Positions 27,672 through 38,290 are shown, counted from the first letter of the stretch. The stretch is DNA of 48,598 nucleotides from Sulfurimonas sp. (GCA_027013295.1 JALUXP010000087.1:1-48598), one strand, 5' to 3'. The notes: generated by a model not told the origin, from the letters alone. Program-made: numbers and translations.

Positions 27672-29619
27672 CCATTGTAGCATCTTGCTTTAGCTCTTCT
27701 TCTATATCATTTTCTACAACTTCAACTTTGGATTCAATATTGTTTTTCTCTTCAAAGTTAATAATAATTTCACGAACCTCATCACCTGAAATATTTTCTT
27801 TTTTGTAGAGAAGTTTTACCATCTCTTCTATAGCATCATTATACTCATTGAGACGGGTGAGGACTGTTTCGTATCTTTCTTGTAGCGATTTTTTGATAAA
27901 TTCATCACTATCTTGTGCCATTTTTTCGCTGTATTCACGAGCTACTGGCATACCATTTGCTAAAAATGATTGACGGGATTTTTCAAGAACCATAAGACCA
28001 GCTACATCACTCATACCATAGGTTTGCACCATAGATTTGATGATATCTGTAGCACGCTCAAGGTCATTTCCTGCACCAGTAGAGATCTCACCAATAAAGA
28101 CCTCTTCAGCAGCACGACCACCAAGTAAAACATCTACTTCTGCCCACATCTCATGTTGTTGCATCATGTATTTATTTTCCTCAGGCTTATTGAGTGTATA
28201 GCCAAGTGCTGCAAGTCCACGAGGAACAATAGACACTTTAGATACTTTCTTAGCACCTTTAGTAGTTTCAGCTAAAAGAGCATGACCACTCTCATGGTAT
28301 GCTACTATCTTTTTCTCTTTTGGATTAATTCTTCTTGATTTTTTAGCAAGACCTGCTAATGCTCTCTCTACTGATTCAAAAAAGTCTTGCTGTTTGACAG
28401 TTTTTTGACTTTTTCGTCCAGCTAATAGTGCAGCTTCATTAACGATATTAGCCAAGTCTGCACCTGCCAAACCAGCGGTGAGAGTGGCAATAGCCTCTAC
28501 TTCAACATCATCATCAAACTTAACATCTTTCATATGTACTTTTAAAATTTTAATACGACCATCATAATCAGGCTTGTCAACTAGTACCTGTCTATCAAAA
28601 CGACCAGGACGGAGCAGTGCTTGATCGAGTATCTCTGGTCTATTTGTAGCTGCTAAGATGATGACTGGGGTATCAGCACCAAATCCATCCATCTCTGAGA
28701 GAAGTTGATTGAGTGTCTGCTCACGCTCATCATTGCCACCCATCATACCACCAGAAGCTCTACTCTTACCAATAGCATCAATCTCATCTATAAAAATGAT
28801 ACTTGGTGCATCTTTCTTTGCTTGCTCAAATAGATCACGAACACGAGCAGCACCAACGCCAACAAACATCTCGATAAAACTTGAACCTGTGACAGAGAAA
28901 AATGGTACTTCAGCTTCACCAGCAACAGCTTTGGCTAAAAGAGTCTTACCAGTACCAGGACTACCCACTAAAAGAACACCTTTTGGGATTTTAGCCCCTA
29001 TCTCTACATATCTAGCAGGATACTTTAGAAAATCAACTATCTCCTGCACTTCCTCTTTAGCTTCTTCTACGCCTGCAACATCATCAAACTTAGTATTTGG
29101 TTTTTCAGAATTGATCATATTTTTACTTCCACCCATTCCGAGTATGCCTCCACCCATACTTTTTTGCATTCTACCAGCAAAAAAGAGCCATAAACCCATA
29201 ATGATAAGAAACGGAAATAGCCAACCAAACATCTCAGTAAACCAATTTGTTTCACTAAATCCAGTATAGTCAATGCCTTTTTTGTCTAACTCTTTAACGA
29301 GATCTGTATCACCTTGAATAACTCTCGTAGTGTAGATAGTACCATCTACCCCTTTAGCTTTGATAAAACTTTGACCAATCTCTACTTTAGATACACTTTT
29401 TGAAGCCACCAAACTTTTAAGTTTAGAGTAACTCACATGTTTCGCTCTTTGTGAAGTATTTGTACCATTATTTAAACCTGTATTGTCACCAACAAGTGCT
29501 TTAAAAAGCAAAATTACAACTACTGAAAAGATAGCAAAGGTTATCAAAGGATTTTGATTGAAGAAATTATTATTATTATTGTTTTTTTTATTATTATTTT
29601 GATTTTGATTATTTTGCAT
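27661..29619 (-). CDS. ftsH: ATP-dependent zinc metalloprotease FtsH
   Basis: Inner-membrane AAA protease for damaged or regulatory membrane and cytoplasmic proteins. From the ATG at 29619 it has 652 residues: an Asn/Gln-rich N-terminal leader (2-23), helix 1 at about 25-42, a periplasmic domain, helix 2 near 130-150, Walker A GSPGTGKT at 219-226, Walker [10 protein letters not shown], and the zinc site HESGH with His442, Glu443 and His446. A frame extending to 29658 adds 13 residues, but AAGGAAA nine bases before 29619 fits the shorter start, and TAATG joins it to prmA. The ftsH-prmA-cheY order is also that of Campylobacter jejuni. Confidence 0.96.
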   Translation of the reverse strand: MQNNQNQNNNKKNNNNNNFFNQNPLITFAIFSVVVILLFKALVGDNTGLNNGTNTSQRAKHVSYSKLKSLVASKSVSKVEIGQSFIKAKGVDGTIYTTRVIQGDTDLVKELDKKGIDYTGFSETNWFTEMFGWLFPFLIIMGLWLFFAGRMQKSMGGGILGMGGSKNMINSEKPNTKFDDVAGVEEAKEEVQEIVDFLKYPARYVEIGAKIPKGVLLVGSPGTGKTLLAKAVAGEAEVPFFSVTGSSFIEMFVGVGAARVRDLFEQAKKDAPSIIFIDEIDAIGKSRASGGMMGGNDEREQTLNQLLSEMDGFGADTPVIILAATNRPEILDQALLRPGRFDRQVLVDKPDYDGRIKILKVHMKDVKFDDDVEVEAIATLTAGLAGADLANIVNEAALLAGRKSQKTVKQQDFFESVERALAGLAKKSRRINPKEKKIVAYHESGHALLAETTKGAKKVSKVSIVPRGLAALGYTLNKPEENKYMMQQHEMWAEVDVLLGGRAAEEVFIGEISTGAGNDLERATDIIKSMVQTYGMSDVAGLMVLEKSRQSFLANGMPVAREYSEKMAQDSDEFIKKSLQERYETVLTRLNEYNDAIEEMVKLLYKKENISGDEVREIIINFEEKNNIESKVEVVENDIEEELKQDATMAKD

Positions 29620-30455
29620 TAAGCTATTTTCCTTTTTGTTAACACTAAAGTTACCCAATCATCTTGAGCTATTCTTGTGAGTATGTTTAAATCTTTGTAG
29701 AACTTCAGAACTTTATCTTCATATTTGTCCAATATTCCAGACAAGATCAATATTCCATCTTCTTTGAGAGCATTTTTTAAGTCTTTTGCTATAAATGTAA
29801 GCACATCCGCTACGATATTAGCTACCACTACATCATATTTTTTGTCTGTATTTGAGCAAGAACCTTCCCAGATATTATTGAACTCTACACCATTGAGTTG
29901 TGCATTGTCTAAAGTGTTTTTAACAGAGACTGGGTCTGTATCACAGGCATCTACTTTTGCACCTAGTTTTATTGCACCAACACCAAGTATTCCACTTCCG
30001 CAACCAACATCTAGGACTTCAAAATCTTTTTTTACATACTTAGCTATAGCTCTTAATGAAGAAGCAGTAGTGGGATGGTGTCCTGTTCCAAATGCTAAAG
30101 CTGGGTCTATCTCAATATTGATTAAATTCTTACTTGGCTCATCCCATGTTGGATGTATATAAAAATCTTCTATCTGTATAGGCTCAATACTTTGCTGATA
30201 TACTTTTACCCAATCATCATTTTTTAGTTTTTTTTGAGTACACTCACATTCAATATTTGTAGAGAGAGCTTTTGAAAGAGCTTCTGTGAACTGCTCAATT
30301 CCCCAAGAAAGGGTCTCTAAATCCTCTTCGTTTCTAACAATAAATCCATCATCACTCTCTTCAAATCCAATATCGACCGTATCATCTAAAAAGTCTCTAA
30401 AAAGATCTAAGTGCGATGAAACCTTGATAGTGAGCTCATAATAGCTTTCTCTCAT
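29619..30455 (-). CDS. prmA: Ribosomal protein L11 methyltransferase
   Basis: SAM-dependent trimethylation of ribosomal protein L11. 278 residues from the ATG at 30455: an N-terminal L11-recognition part, then a Rossmann methyltransferase with motif [22 protein letters not shown] near 145-165, [13 protein letters not shown] just before it, and the post-motif NIVADVL. A frame up to 30500 would overlap cheY; the conserved N-terminus YYELTIKV begins right after the Met chosen here. Between cheY and ftsH in one operon. Confidence 0.92.
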   Translation of the reverse strand: MRESYYELTIKVSSHLDLFRDFLDDTVDIGFEESDDGFIVRNEEDLETLSWGIEQFTEALSKALSTNIECECTQKKLKNDDWVKVYQQSIEPIQIEDFYIHPTWDEPSKNLINIEIDPALAFGTGHHPTTASSLRAIAKYVKKDFEVLDVGCGSGILGVGAIKLGAKVDACDTDPVSVKNTLDNAQLNGVEFNNIWEGSCSNTDKKYDVVVANIVADVLTFIAKDLKNALKEDGILILSGILDKYEDKVLKFYKDLNILTRIAQDDWVTLVLTKRKIA

Positions 30456-30471
30456 TATTGGCTTATATCCA

Positions 30472-30846
30472 TCACTCCGGAACACCCATAACAACAGCAA
30501 GTTTTTCTTTAAGTACCTGTGGTGTAAATGGTTTTACTATGTAGTTGTTAACACCAGCTTTAAGTGCAGTAATAACCTCAGATTTACCACCCTCAGTAGT
30601 TACCATAATGATTGGCAAATCTACAAAACGCTCATCACCACGAACTTTTTTAACCAACTCAAGTCCATTCATCTCTGGCATATTCCAGTCAGTAATAAGC
30701 ATTTCAATATCTGGATTAGTGTCCATTTCACTCCAACCCTCAACTCCATCAGCACCTTCTAAAATATCTTTATACCCTAAACGAGCAAGAGTATTTTTAA
30801 TAATACGACGCATTGTAGAGCTATCATCAACAACAAGTATTTTCAA
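30472..30846 (-). CDS. cheY: Chemotaxis response regulator CheY
   Basis: Single receiver domain of 124 residues that, when phosphorylated by CheA, binds the flagellar switch. The acidic pocket Asp7/Asp8, phospho-acceptor Asp53 (LITDWNMPEMNG), Thr83/Thr84 and Lys105 (YIVKPF) are all present. No output domain. It keeps the Campylobacter neighbourhood with prmA and ftsH. A 73-base AT-rich gap before it may carry its own promoter. Confidence 0.95.
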   Translation of the reverse strand: MKILVVDDSSTMRRIIKNTLARLGYKDILEGADGVEGWSEMDTNPDIEMLITDWNMPEMNGLELVKKVRGDERFVDLPIIMVTTEGGKSEVITALKAGVNNYIVKPFTPQVLKEKLAVVMGVPE

Positions 30847-30919
30847 CTAGAATCCTTTATATATAACTATTTTATAAAATTATTATCATTATGATAGCAA
30901 AATTTTTATTTTATTTCTA

Positions 30920-31630
30920 TTAATTTAACAATTTAAACATTTTTTTTAGGTCTAATCTACCTTCATAATATGCTTTTCCTATGATAACACCATCAACTTT
31001 CTTTGTCGCAATAAGTGCTTTTATATCACTTTCATCTTTAACGCCACCACTTGCAATCGTACTTATACCACTTGCTTGTGCAATATCAACTGTAAAGTCC
31101 ACATTCACCCCTGACAAAGTACCATCTTTGCCTACATCTGTACAGATGATAGCTTCAACACCAGCATTTGCAAACTCTTTTGCGAGATCAGTAGCCCTCA
31201 TAGAGGAGACTTCCCCCCAACCCTCAACTGCAACAAAACCATCTATCGCATCTATCCCGACAGCTATTGGGTATTTAGCTGCCATATCTTTTACAAATTG
31301 TGCATCTTTAACAGCAATTGAGCCTAAAATAATTCTATTTATTCCAATTTCTAGCATTTTTTGGATAGTAGGCTCATCTCTAATGCCACCACCCAACTCT
31401 AATTTTACCTTACAATTTTGTCGAATTTTTATAATTTGTTCTAAATTTTTAGGTTCCCCTGCAAAAGCACCATTGAGATCAACGAGATGCACCCACTCGG
31501 CACCCATCTCTTCAAATTTTTTCACCAACTGCCAAGGTTCATCTGAATAAATCTTTGCACTCTCCATCAAGCCCTTTGTGAGGCGAACTGCTTTTCCATC
31601 TTTTAAATCTATTGCTGGGTAAAGTGTCAT
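30920..31630 (-). CDS. hisA: ProFAR isomerase HisA
   Basis: 1-(5-phosphoribosyl)-5-[(5-phosphoribosylamino)methylideneamino]imidazole-4-carboxamide isomerase of histidine synthesis. 236-residue TIM barrel with the catalytic Asp8 ([14 protein letters not shown]), GGGIRDE phosphate site near 80, a second catalytic Asp in [11 protein letters not shown] and IASGGV near 195. It begins at the base after the hisH stop codon, so hisH-hisA are coupled. Confidence 0.96.
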   Translation of the reverse strand: MTLYPAIDLKDGKAVRLTKGLMESAKIYSDEPWQLVKKFEEMGAEWVHLVDLNGAFAGEPKNLEQIIKIRQNCKVKLELGGGIRDEPTIQKMLEIGINRIILGSIAVKDAQFVKDMAAKYPIAVGIDAIDGFVAVEGWGEVSSMRATDLAKEFANAGVEAIICTDVGKDGTLSGVNVDFTVDIAQASGISTIASGGVKDESDIKALIATKKVDGVIIGKAYYEGRLDLKKMFKLLN

Positions 31631-32242
31631 TTATAATCCTATAAAATTTTCTAAAATTTTCAAGCCATTTTTATGGCTTTTTTCTGGGTGAGGTTGAATA
31701 CCCATTATATTGTCATGTGCAACTGCAGAGGTAAACTCATAACCATAGTTTGTACGCCCTATAATATCTGCTTCGTTATCACAGAGAACATGATAGGTAT
31801 GCACAAAGTAAAGGTAATGAGCATCATCTAAGTTCTCAAAAAGCGGATGTTTTTTTGTAAATATTCTATTCCAACCCATATGTGGCACCTTAAGAGGTTC
31901 ACTAAATTTTGATCTATCAAAAGCTTTTACTTTACCCTTGATGATGCCAAGACCTTGATGCTCACCAAACTCATCACTACTCTCAAAAAGTAGTTGCATC
32001 CCAAGACAGATACCTAGCATATGCTTACCACTCTTTGCATACTCCCTAAGAGCATCTAGCATCTCTCTCTCTCTTAGATGCTCCATCGCATCTCCAAAAG
32101 CACCAACACCAGGTAAGACAAGTTTGTCATATTGTTTAAACTTGCTTGGATCACTTTCTACAACACTCTCTTTACCCAAAGAGCTAAAGGCATTTTGTAC
32201 ACTTGCAAGATTTCCCATATTGTAATCAACTATCGCTATCAT
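31631..32242 (-). CDS. hisH: Imidazole glycerol phosphate synthase, glutaminase subunit
   Basis: Class I glutamine amidotransferase that feeds ammonia to HisF. 203 residues with nucleophile Cys79 in GICLGMQLLFE, the oxyanion region LPGVGAFGDAM near 43-53, and the catalytic His/Glu in QPHPEKSHKNG near 182. hisF is not in the window. TAATG overlap with the PDC sensor gene upstream. Confidence 0.96.
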   Translation of the reverse strand: MIAIVDYNMGNLASVQNAFSSLGKESVVESDPSKFKQYDKLVLPGVGAFGDAMEHLREREMLDALREYAKSGKHMLGICLGMQLLFESSDEFGEHQGLGIIKGKVKAFDRSKFSEPLKVPHMGWNRIFTKKHPLFENLDDAHYLYFVHTYHVLCDNEADIIGRTNYGYEFTSAVAHDNIMGIQPHPEKSHKNGLKILENFIGL

Positions 32243-33147
32243 TATTCATCTGCCCTCAACTTTGTAAATTTTATATATATCGCCAAACTCACAATCAGCA
32301 TAGCAACACCACCAATAATATAAATAGCCTTCACTAACATTTGAGGGTCTGTTATGGCAAACTTAAACACAAGCATGAGTGCTTCTATGGAAAGTGCGAT
32401 AATAATAGATCCTAAGAATTTCACCATTGTCTTGTGTGGCCCTGATATGCTATGCTCTTTATGCCTTCCAAGAACCTCCTCCTCTATGAGTGTCTTTGCT
32501 AGATCAAATATCGCCAAGGACAATGTTAAAAGGATAGTAGCTTTAAACATATCTTCTATTACCATATGTTTTACAGAGATTTCATTTGCAAAAAAGCTCT
32601 CAATAGCACTAAAGAAAAGCAACAAAGCAACTGCCATGAGTGCAAATGAAAAAGCAGAATATGCATATTTGAACAAACCCGAAAAGAAAGAATCTGATTT
32701 GTTGAAATGGGAGATTTTGATAACCTCACCCAAAGGCATATCCAAACATGCTACATATTTTAAATCGCCATTTTCACTATAGATTGGTTGTGATGCAGTG
32801 ATAGTTAAATCTTGTGTTATAAGTGATGGATATGGGTCAGTAATGCTACATCTACCCTCACGAACAGCACGATAATAATAAGCACGATCTGCTCTTATCT
32901 TACCAGCATCATCATCTATCTGTCTGTTTGCTGTAAAAGTTGGAGTGACCTGAACACCACGATGATCTAAAAGATAAACCCCCTCACAATTTTCCAAATC
33001 TGCTTTTATCTTCAGCAGTCTTGGCATAATCATCTCTACACTCAGAGATGGAAGTCTATTTGGTATATTTTTTGAAAATAGGTAACAAAAATACGCCCTA
33101 GCTTTTGTACGACCTTCGGAAAACTTTTGTATATCCAATGCAACCAT
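32242..33147 (-). CDS. PDC sensor-domain membrane protein without output domain
   Basis: 301 residues. A PDC/Cache-like domain occupies about 35-145 (YLLDHRGVQVTP, RAYYYRAVREGRCSITDPY, ITASQPIY, YVACLDMP), the same motif order as chemoreceptor ligand domains. Four transmembrane helices follow at about 161-182, 201-219, 242-263 and 272-293. There is no N-terminal membrane anchor, no kinase, HAMP, GGDEF or methyl-accepting domain. Such proteins are known in Campylobacterota but their function is not. It is coupled to hisH by TAATG. Confidence 0.72.
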   Translation of the reverse strand: MVALDIQKFSEGRTKARAYFCYLFSKNIPNRLPSLSVEMIMPRLLKIKADLENCEGVYLLDHRGVQVTPTFTANRQIDDDAGKIRADRAYYYRAVREGRCSITDPYPSLITQDLTITASQPIYSENGDLKYVACLDMPLGEVIKISHFNKSDSFFSGLFKYAYSAFSFALMAVALLLFFSAIESFFANEISVKHMVIEDMFKATILLTLSLAIFDLAKTLIEEEVLGRHKEHSISGPHKTMVKFLGSIIIALSIEALMLVFKFAITDPQMLVKAIYIIGGVAMLIVSLAIYIKFTKLRADE

Positions 33148-33233
33148 GATATGACCTTTTTTTTATTGATGTAATTATAGCAAAAGGCTATTTACATTGA
33201 CTTTGATATAATTGCGTATTACAAAGGATTTTG

Positions 33234-34118
33234 ATGATTGGTTATTACCTCTTTTTATTTTTAGAAAAATTTTTAATGCTCTTGCCACATAAAACAAGAA
33301 AATCTTTTTTTACACTCCTTGGGAAAATCGCTTATCTCGGTTCAAAAAAGTATAGGCGAATTGCTTACCAGAACTTAACTTATGCCTTTGATGGAAAAAT
33401 GAGTGATAAGGAGATAGATGAGATAACGAGATATTCCTTTAAAAATCTCATGTATAACTTCTTGCATCTTATGGAGCTTCGCTATATGTCCAAAGAAGAT
33501 TTAGCAAAAAAGGTTACAGTCCAAAATAAAGAGGCTGTTGATAAGGTTCATGCCCAAGGTCGTGCAGTTATCTATGTAACAACACATTACTGCTCATGGG
33601 AGTTGGGTGGTGCATCTTTGGGTGCCTTTGTTGAACCACTCGCTGCAGTTTACAAAAAGCTCAAAAATTCTCAATATGAACAGTGGTTACTAGAAGCACG
33701 AGCCTCTTTTGGCAATACCAACCTAGAGAAAACCAATGTTGTCAAGCCCCTGATAAAACTTATCAGAAAGGCAAAGGCTTCTGGACTACTTATAGATACA
33801 AATATGAATAAAAAAGAGGGTGTTATTGTAAACTTTATGGGTAAACCCATCAGACAAACTTCTACTGCAGCCTATCTCGCTAGAAAGTTCAATGCTGCTA
33901 TCATTCCTGTTACTATACGAACTGATGATGAAGAGCACTATACGCTGATGCTTTTTGATGAGATAAAAGTTGAAAAAACTGATGATATAGATGCAGATAT
34001 TCTCAAAGCTACACAGCTTCAAGCTGATTGGCTCAGTGAGATCATCACTAAAGAGCCAAAGTTTTGGTTTTGGTTACATCGTCGTTGGAAAAGTGATAAA
34101 GCAGAGATATACAATTAG
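33234..34118 (+). CDS. LpxL/HtrB-family lipid A acyltransferase
   Basis: Late acyltransferase that adds a secondary acyl chain to Kdo2-lipid A at the inner membrane. 294 residues with an N-terminal hydrophobic region and the catalytic H-x4-E motif (TTHYCSWE, His118 and Glu123 from the ATG). A TTG lies one codon before the ATG, but AAAGGA five bases before the ATG favours ATG. It ends one base from the convergent AI-2E-family gene. Which lipid A position is acylated cannot be told. Confidence 0.9.
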   Translation: MIGYYLFLFLEKFLMLLPHKTRKSFFTLLGKIAYLGSKKYRRIAYQNLTYAFDGKMSDKEIDEITRYSFKNLMYNFLHLMELRYMSKEDLAKKVTVQNKEAVDKVHAQGRAVIYVTTHYCSWELGGASLGAFVEPLAAVYKKLKNSQYEQWLLEARASFGNTNLEKTNVVKPLIKLIRKAKASGLLIDTNMNKKEGVIVNFMGKPIRQTSTAAYLARKFNAAIIPVTIRTDDEEHYTLMLFDEIKVEKTDDIDADILKATQLQADWLSEIITKEPKFWFWLHRRWKSDKAEIYN

Positions 34119-34119
34119 A

Positions 34120-35154
34120 CTAAGCCTCTTTTGCCCTAGCCTCATAAAGTTTTAAAATAGTTAGGAAAAAAGCGGTAATTGCAGGTCCTAGTATCATTCC
34201 CCAGAAACCAAAAGTAGAAAGTCCTGCTAAGATAGCAAAGAAAATCACTATCTCATGTATCCGAGTATCATCATCTGTTAAAAGTTTCTGATTTATCCCT
34301 TTGATAATGAGTGGTTTCACAAAAGTATCAGCGATGACAGATATAACAATGATAGAGTACAGTGCAATAAATATGGCAGTATTGGTATCCCCAAGAGAGA
34401 ACTCCCACAACATAAATGGTAACCACATAAAAACTCCACCAATCACTGGAATAAGAGAGGAAAAACCGTACATAATACCAAATAGAAGTCCATTGTATCC
34501 CATAGCAGAGATAGCCACACCAAACAAAATACCCTCAAAAGTAGCAGTAACAATAATAGAGTAAAAAACAACACTCATGACAGAGGTCAACTCTTTTACA
34601 AGTTGCGATGATTCTTCATCAGATATTTGGATGATTCTTTTTAAAAAGCTTACAACTTTTTTCCCATTATACTGAGAAAAAAAGTAAAAGATAATGACCA
34701 AAAAGGCATTTTTTAAAAAACCAGCACTAAAAGCCCCAATAGCACCAGTTAAAGAGATAAGTTTTTTTGTTATCTCATTCATATCAACATAGTGTAAATT
34801 TTCCATAATATAGGGTTTCAAAAAAGCCAAATACTCTGGAGGATTCGTAAAAAACTTTGTAATGTGTATAACAAGAATATCAAAAGATTCTTTTTCTATA
34901 CTATTTAATCTTATGGTAAGTTCAGTTAAAAAATATCCAAGAGGAGCGAAAAAGAGCACAGCCAATAAGAAACTAGATAAAAGTGCTGCCAATAATTTTG
35001 ACTTAAATAACTGCCCAAAATAGCGGTCTAAACTTGATGTGCTGATAGCTAAAAGGGCTGCGATAGTCATCGTCAAAATAAAAGGTGTATATAGGAGATA
35101 CATCCAATAAAGGGAGACTCCAAATAATATGCTTACAAAATACTGCGGTTTCAT
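34120..35154 (-). CDS. AI-2E family transporter (PerM/DUF20-like)
   Basis: Multi-pass inner-membrane protein of 344 residues. Hydrophobic pairs lie at the N-terminus (about 6-40), near 55-75, and in the C-terminal half, which holds GLLFGIMYGFSSLIPVIGG and the family's VIVISVIADTFVKPLIIKG segment. Family members export AI-2 (TqsA), or exchange Na+ for H+, or do not have a known substrate, so the role is open. GAAGGA nine bases before the ATG at 35154 supports that start over the longer frame to 35178. Third gene of panB-ruvB-this. Confidence 0.85.
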   Translation of the reverse strand: MKPQYFVSILFGVSLYWMYLLYTPFILTMTIAALLAISTSSLDRYFGQLFKSKLLAALLSSFLLAVLFFAPLGYFLTELTIRLNSIEKESFDILVIHITKFFTNPPEYLAFLKPYIMENLHYVDMNEITKKLISLTGAIGAFSAGFLKNAFLVIIFYFFSQYNGKKVVSFLKRIIQISDEESSQLVKELTSVMSVVFYSIIVTATFEGILFGVAISAMGYNGLLFGIMYGFSSLIPVIGGVFMWLPFMLWEFSLGDTNTAIFIALYSIIVISVIADTFVKPLIIKGINQKLLTDDDTRIHEIVIFFAILAGLSTFGFWGMILGPAITAFFLTILKLYEARAKEA

Positions 35155-35227
35155 AGATAAAATCCTTCGGAGGAGCAAATTTTATTTATAAAATTTAGCC
35201 CAGAGAAGATATAGATTTTATTGTATT

Positions 35228-36241
35228 TCAAAATAGTGTCCCATCCTCGTTTATATAGTTTATATTGAGCACATCATAGGTAGCTCGAGTAGCTTTTCGC
35301 CCTTTTGCTGTTCGTTCCAAATAACCATTTGCCAAAAGATAGGGTTCAAGTACATCTTCAACAGTCCCCTCATCTTCACTCAGTGATGCAGCGATCGTAC
35401 TCAGTCCCATAGCTCTACCTTTGGCAGATGCTAAAAGTTTTAAAAGTCTTAAATCCATCTCATCAAAACCAAAAGAGTTAATACCAAGCTCCTCAAGTGC
35501 AAATTTTGTTCTATGATGCTCTATACTTTCTTCATCAGCAACATCTGCAAAGTCACGCACCCGACGCAATATTCTAAGAGCTATACGAGGTGTTCCGCGA
35601 CTTCTTTTTGCAATCTCGAATGAGGCTTCTTTGATGATCTTTTTTTCTAACTTTAAAGAGGCTTGTGTAATGATTTTTGAAAGTTCTTCTGAAGAGTAAA
35701 AGTTCATGCGAAAACTCATACCAAACCTATCTCGAAGTGGGTTTGAGAGCATCCCTGCACGAGTTGTCGCACCTATGAGGGTAAATCTTGGTAGATCAAT
35801 TTTCACAGTTTGTGCAGCGGGACCACTTCCTATGATAATATCTATACGAAAATCTTCCATCGAAGAGTAAAGTATCTCTTCAACTGCTGGAGAGAGACGG
35901 TGAATCTCATCTATAAACAATATATCACCTTTCTCTAAGTTTGTAAGTATAGCTGCTAAGTCGCCACTTTTTTCTATCATTGGAGCGGCAGTTACTTTGA
36001 TGTTCGCTTGCATCTCATTTGCTATGATGAGAGCTAAGGTAGTTTTACCTAAACCAGGGGGTCCATAGAAAAGAACATGGTCTAGTGCCTCATCTCTTTT
36101 TTTTGAAGCCTCTATAAATACACTCAGATTTTTTTTAATCTGATCTTGACCTATGTATTCACTCCAAGCATCAGGACGCAATGTCACTTCAGATATCTCT
36201 TCATCTGCACTAAAAGTTTCTATCTCTACAATGCGTTCCAT
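35228..36241 (-). CDS. ruvB: Holliday junction branch-migration ATPase RuvB
   Basis: Hexameric AAA+ motor that drives branch migration with RuvA. 337 residues with Walker [14 protein letters not shown] near 57-69, Walker [10 protein letters not shown] near 108, sensor-1 [11 protein letters not shown] near 155 and the C-terminal winged helix ([19 protein letters not shown]...[13 protein letters not shown]). ruvA and ruvC are not adjacent. TAATG overlap with panB. Confidence 0.97.
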   Translation of the reverse strand: MERIVEIETFSADEEISEVTLRPDAWSEYIGQDQIKKNLSVFIEASKKRDEALDHVLFYGPPGLGKTTLALIIANEMQANIKVTAAPMIEKSGDLAAILTNLEKGDILFIDEIHRLSPAVEEILYSSMEDFRIDIIIGSGPAAQTVKIDLPRFTLIGATTRAGMLSNPLRDRFGMSFRMNFYSSEELSKIITQASLKLEKKIIKEASFEIAKRSRGTPRIALRILRRVRDFADVADEESIEHHRTKFALEELGINSFGFDEMDLRLLKLLASAKGRAMGLSTIAASLSEDEGTVEDVLEPYLLANGYLERTAKGRKATRATYDVLNINYINEDGTLF

Positions 36242-37032
36242 TAGTAAGTATGTTCCTCTTTTGGGAATTTTTTTGTCTGTACCTCTTGTGCGTAAGAGCT
36301 TAGTGCATCTTTAACCAAAGATGCACCATCTATATACTTCTTAACAAACTTAGGTGTAAAATCTTCAAAGAGTCCTAGCATATCTGAAAATACTAAAACT
36401 TGCCCATCAACATCTTTTCCAGCACCTATCCCTATAACCGGAATGCTGACGCTTTGTGCAATCTCTTTTGCAACATCTGCTTTGACCCCCTCTATAACCA
36501 TACAAAAAGCACCAGATGCCTCTACGACTTTAGCATCTTCTAGGAGAGATTCTTGTTCCTCCTCTGTTTTACCTTTGACTTTGTAGCCACCCTCACCTCT
36601 CACAGACTGAGGTAACAATCCAATATGCCCACATACAGCGATGCCATTATTCACAAGATGCTCTATAATCTCCGCTTTGCCACTACCACCCTCTATCTTG
36701 ACACAGTCTGCATCTGTTTCTTGGAAAACTCTCATTGCATTATCTAATGCTTTTTCTTTTGTTGTGTAGGTACCAAAAGGCATATCACAAACAACAAAGG
36801 AGTTTTTTGCACCTTGGCATACTGCATTTGTATGGTATATCATCTGATCAAGCGTAGCACTTAAAGTATCTACCTTTCCAGCAAAACTCATGTTGAGTGA
36901 ATCACCTACAAGTATCATGTCACTACTAGGCTCTAAGAGTTTTGCAAAGAGTGCATCATAAGCAGTTATCATCACAAGAGGTTGAAGACCTTTAGCTTTT
37001 TTGATTGAAGTTATCGTCATTTTTTTATTCAT
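36241..37032 (-). CDS. panB: 3-methyl-2-oxobutanoate hydroxymethyltransferase
   Basis: Ketopantoate hydroxymethyltransferase, first step of pantothenate synthesis. 263 residues with [13 protein letters not shown] near 21-33, the Mg-binding VGDSL near 42 and the conserved [19 protein letters not shown] (catalytic Glu) and GIGAG motifs. First gene of the panB-ruvB operon, divergent from the Hpt gene across 54 bases. Asn/Lys-rich MNKKM start: M5 is also possible. Confidence 0.96.
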   Translation of the reverse strand: MNKKMTITSIKKAKGLQPLVMITAYDALFAKLLEPSSDMILVGDSLNMSFAGKVDTLSATLDQMIYHTNAVCQGAKNSFVVCDMPFGTYTTKEKALDNAMRVFQETDADCVKIEGGSGKAEIIEHLVNNGIAVCGHIGLLPQSVRGEGGYKVKGKTEEEQESLLEDAKVVEASGAFCMVIEGVKADVAKEIAQSVSIPVIGIGAGKDVDGQVLVFSDMLGLFEDFTPKFVKKYIDGASLVKDALSSYAQEVQTKKFPKEEHTY

Positions 37033-37086
37033 AAAAGTATTTTAACTAAAAACTGATACAATTACATTAAATAGGAGAAATATTTT

Positions 37087-37494
37087 ATGGGAATAAGGAC
37101 CAATCTAGATGCTTCTTTTGATTATGAGATAGTAGATGAGTTTTATGACCATTATACTATGATGGTTGAGAGCATGGAAGTTATGATAATAGATTTGGCA
37201 AATGAAGAGATGTATAAAAGAAGTTTAAATGAACTTTTTCGTGTTTTTCACAATATCAAATCAGCTTCTGGTTTTTTAAAGATCACCCCAATGAATAGAC
37301 TTTCAAGATTTGTCGAAGAATTTTTGGAAGATTTGAGGTCTAACCCTAAACCTATCAATGAGAAAACTGTCAATTGGCTCTTAGAGGTAAGTGATGTTTT
37401 TGCTCAATGGCAGACCGAGATAAGAGAAGACCTTGACCTAACCAAAGTAAAATACTCCCTACTTAAAATACCAGACTTGGATGATAAAACTTGA
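37087..37494 (+). CDS. Histidine phosphotransfer (Hpt) domain protein
   Basis: 135 residues forming one helical Hpt domain. The phosphorylatable His55 lies in FHNIKSASGFL, with Lys58, Ser59 and Gly62 as in CheA P1 and ArcB-type Hpt domains. No kinase, receiver or membrane part is attached and no kinase gene is close, so its donor and target are unknown; chemotaxis or a phosphorelay are the options. AGGAG lies seven bases before the ATG. Its TGA overlaps the trpA start (TTGA). Confidence 0.85.
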   Translation: MGIRTNLDASFDYEIVDEFYDHYTMMVESMEVMIIDLANEEMYKRSLNELFRVFHNIKSASGFLKITPMNRLSRFVEEFLEDLRSNPKPINEKTVNWLLEVSDVFAQWQTEIREDLDLTKVKYSLLKIPDLDDKT

Positions 37495-38231
37495 AAAAAT
37501 TAGTAGCATATATAACTTCAGGCTATCCTGAAAAATCTTTTAGTATCGACCTTGGTTTAGCTCTTGGTGAAAATGGTGTAGATGCACTAGAACTTGGAGT
37601 TGCATTCTCAGACCCTGTAGCAGATGGTCCACTCATAGAAAAAGCAAATCATAAAGCCTTAAAACTTGGTTTTAAATTTGAACATCTTTTAGAGATAACA
37701 AAAGAGATAGCTCCTAAGGTTGATACACTTTGGATGGGCTATTTTAACTCATTTTATCAACAAAAGATGGAGCAACTTTTACCTCTTGCCAATAAACTCC
37801 AACTCAGTGGGATGATCATCCCAGATCTACCACATGAAGAAGCATTATTATATAAAGCACTCTTTGATAAAAACAATATCTCTAACATCTCTTTTGTAGC
37901 CCCAACAGACTCAGACCAACGCATCAAAGAGCTTGTCAGTGATGCACAAAAGTTTATCTATATGGTTGCATACACTGGCATTACTGGCTCAGGAGTGGCC
38001 GAAGACTTGCAACCTTTTTTATCAAATATCAAAAAGTACACTAAAACACCAGTATATGTAGGTTTCGGAGTCAATGAAAAAACAGCAAAAGATAAAGTCA
38101 AAGGTGCAGATGGTGTGATAGTAGGGAGTGCTTTTGTAGATATACTCTTAAAAGATGAACTTTCATATAGTAATAAAATTTTAAAGTGTAGTGATTTGGC
38201 AAAAGTTATAAAGGATAAGATAAATTCTTAA
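37491..38231 (+). CDS. trpA: Tryptophan synthase alpha chain
   Basis: Cleaves indole-3-glycerol phosphate to indole. 246 residues with the catalytic Glu34 and Asp45 in LELGVAFSDPVADGP, the IPDLPHEE loop, and GFGVNEK/GVIVGSA phosphate-binding motifs. Starts with TTG that shares bases with the Hpt stop codon; the ribosome site is weak, so it depends on coupling. trpB is not beside it, which is unusual; the beta chain must be elsewhere. Confidence 0.95.
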   Translation: MKKLVAYITSGYPEKSFSIDLGLALGENGVDALELGVAFSDPVADGPLIEKANHKALKLGFKFEHLLEITKEIAPKVDTLWMGYFNSFYQQKMEQLLPLANKLQLSGMIIPDLPHEEALLYKALFDKNNISNISFVAPTDSDQRIKELVSDAQKFIYMVAYTGITGSGVAEDLQPFLSNIKKYTKTPVYVGFGVNEKTAKDKVKGADGVIVGSAFVDILLKDELSYSNKILKCSDLAKVIKDKINS

Positions 38232-38290
38232 CTGATTTACTCGAAGAAAAGCATCTCATCTTCGGGATTGGAAATATACCTAAAACAAGT

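Noticed and set aside
28709-29269. A 186-codon open frame antisense to ftsH
   Set aside because: It lies fully inside ftsH in the opposite frame, has Ser/Pro/Ile-rich shadow composition and no ribosome site or domain.
30981-31550. A 189-codon frame antisense to hisA
   Set aside because: Shadow of the highly conserved hisA; no start signals, no recognisable motif.
38238-38267. CGAAGA/TCTTCG hairpin as a trpA terminator
   Set aside because: Six base pairs with an 11-base loop and no T-run; weak in both directions.
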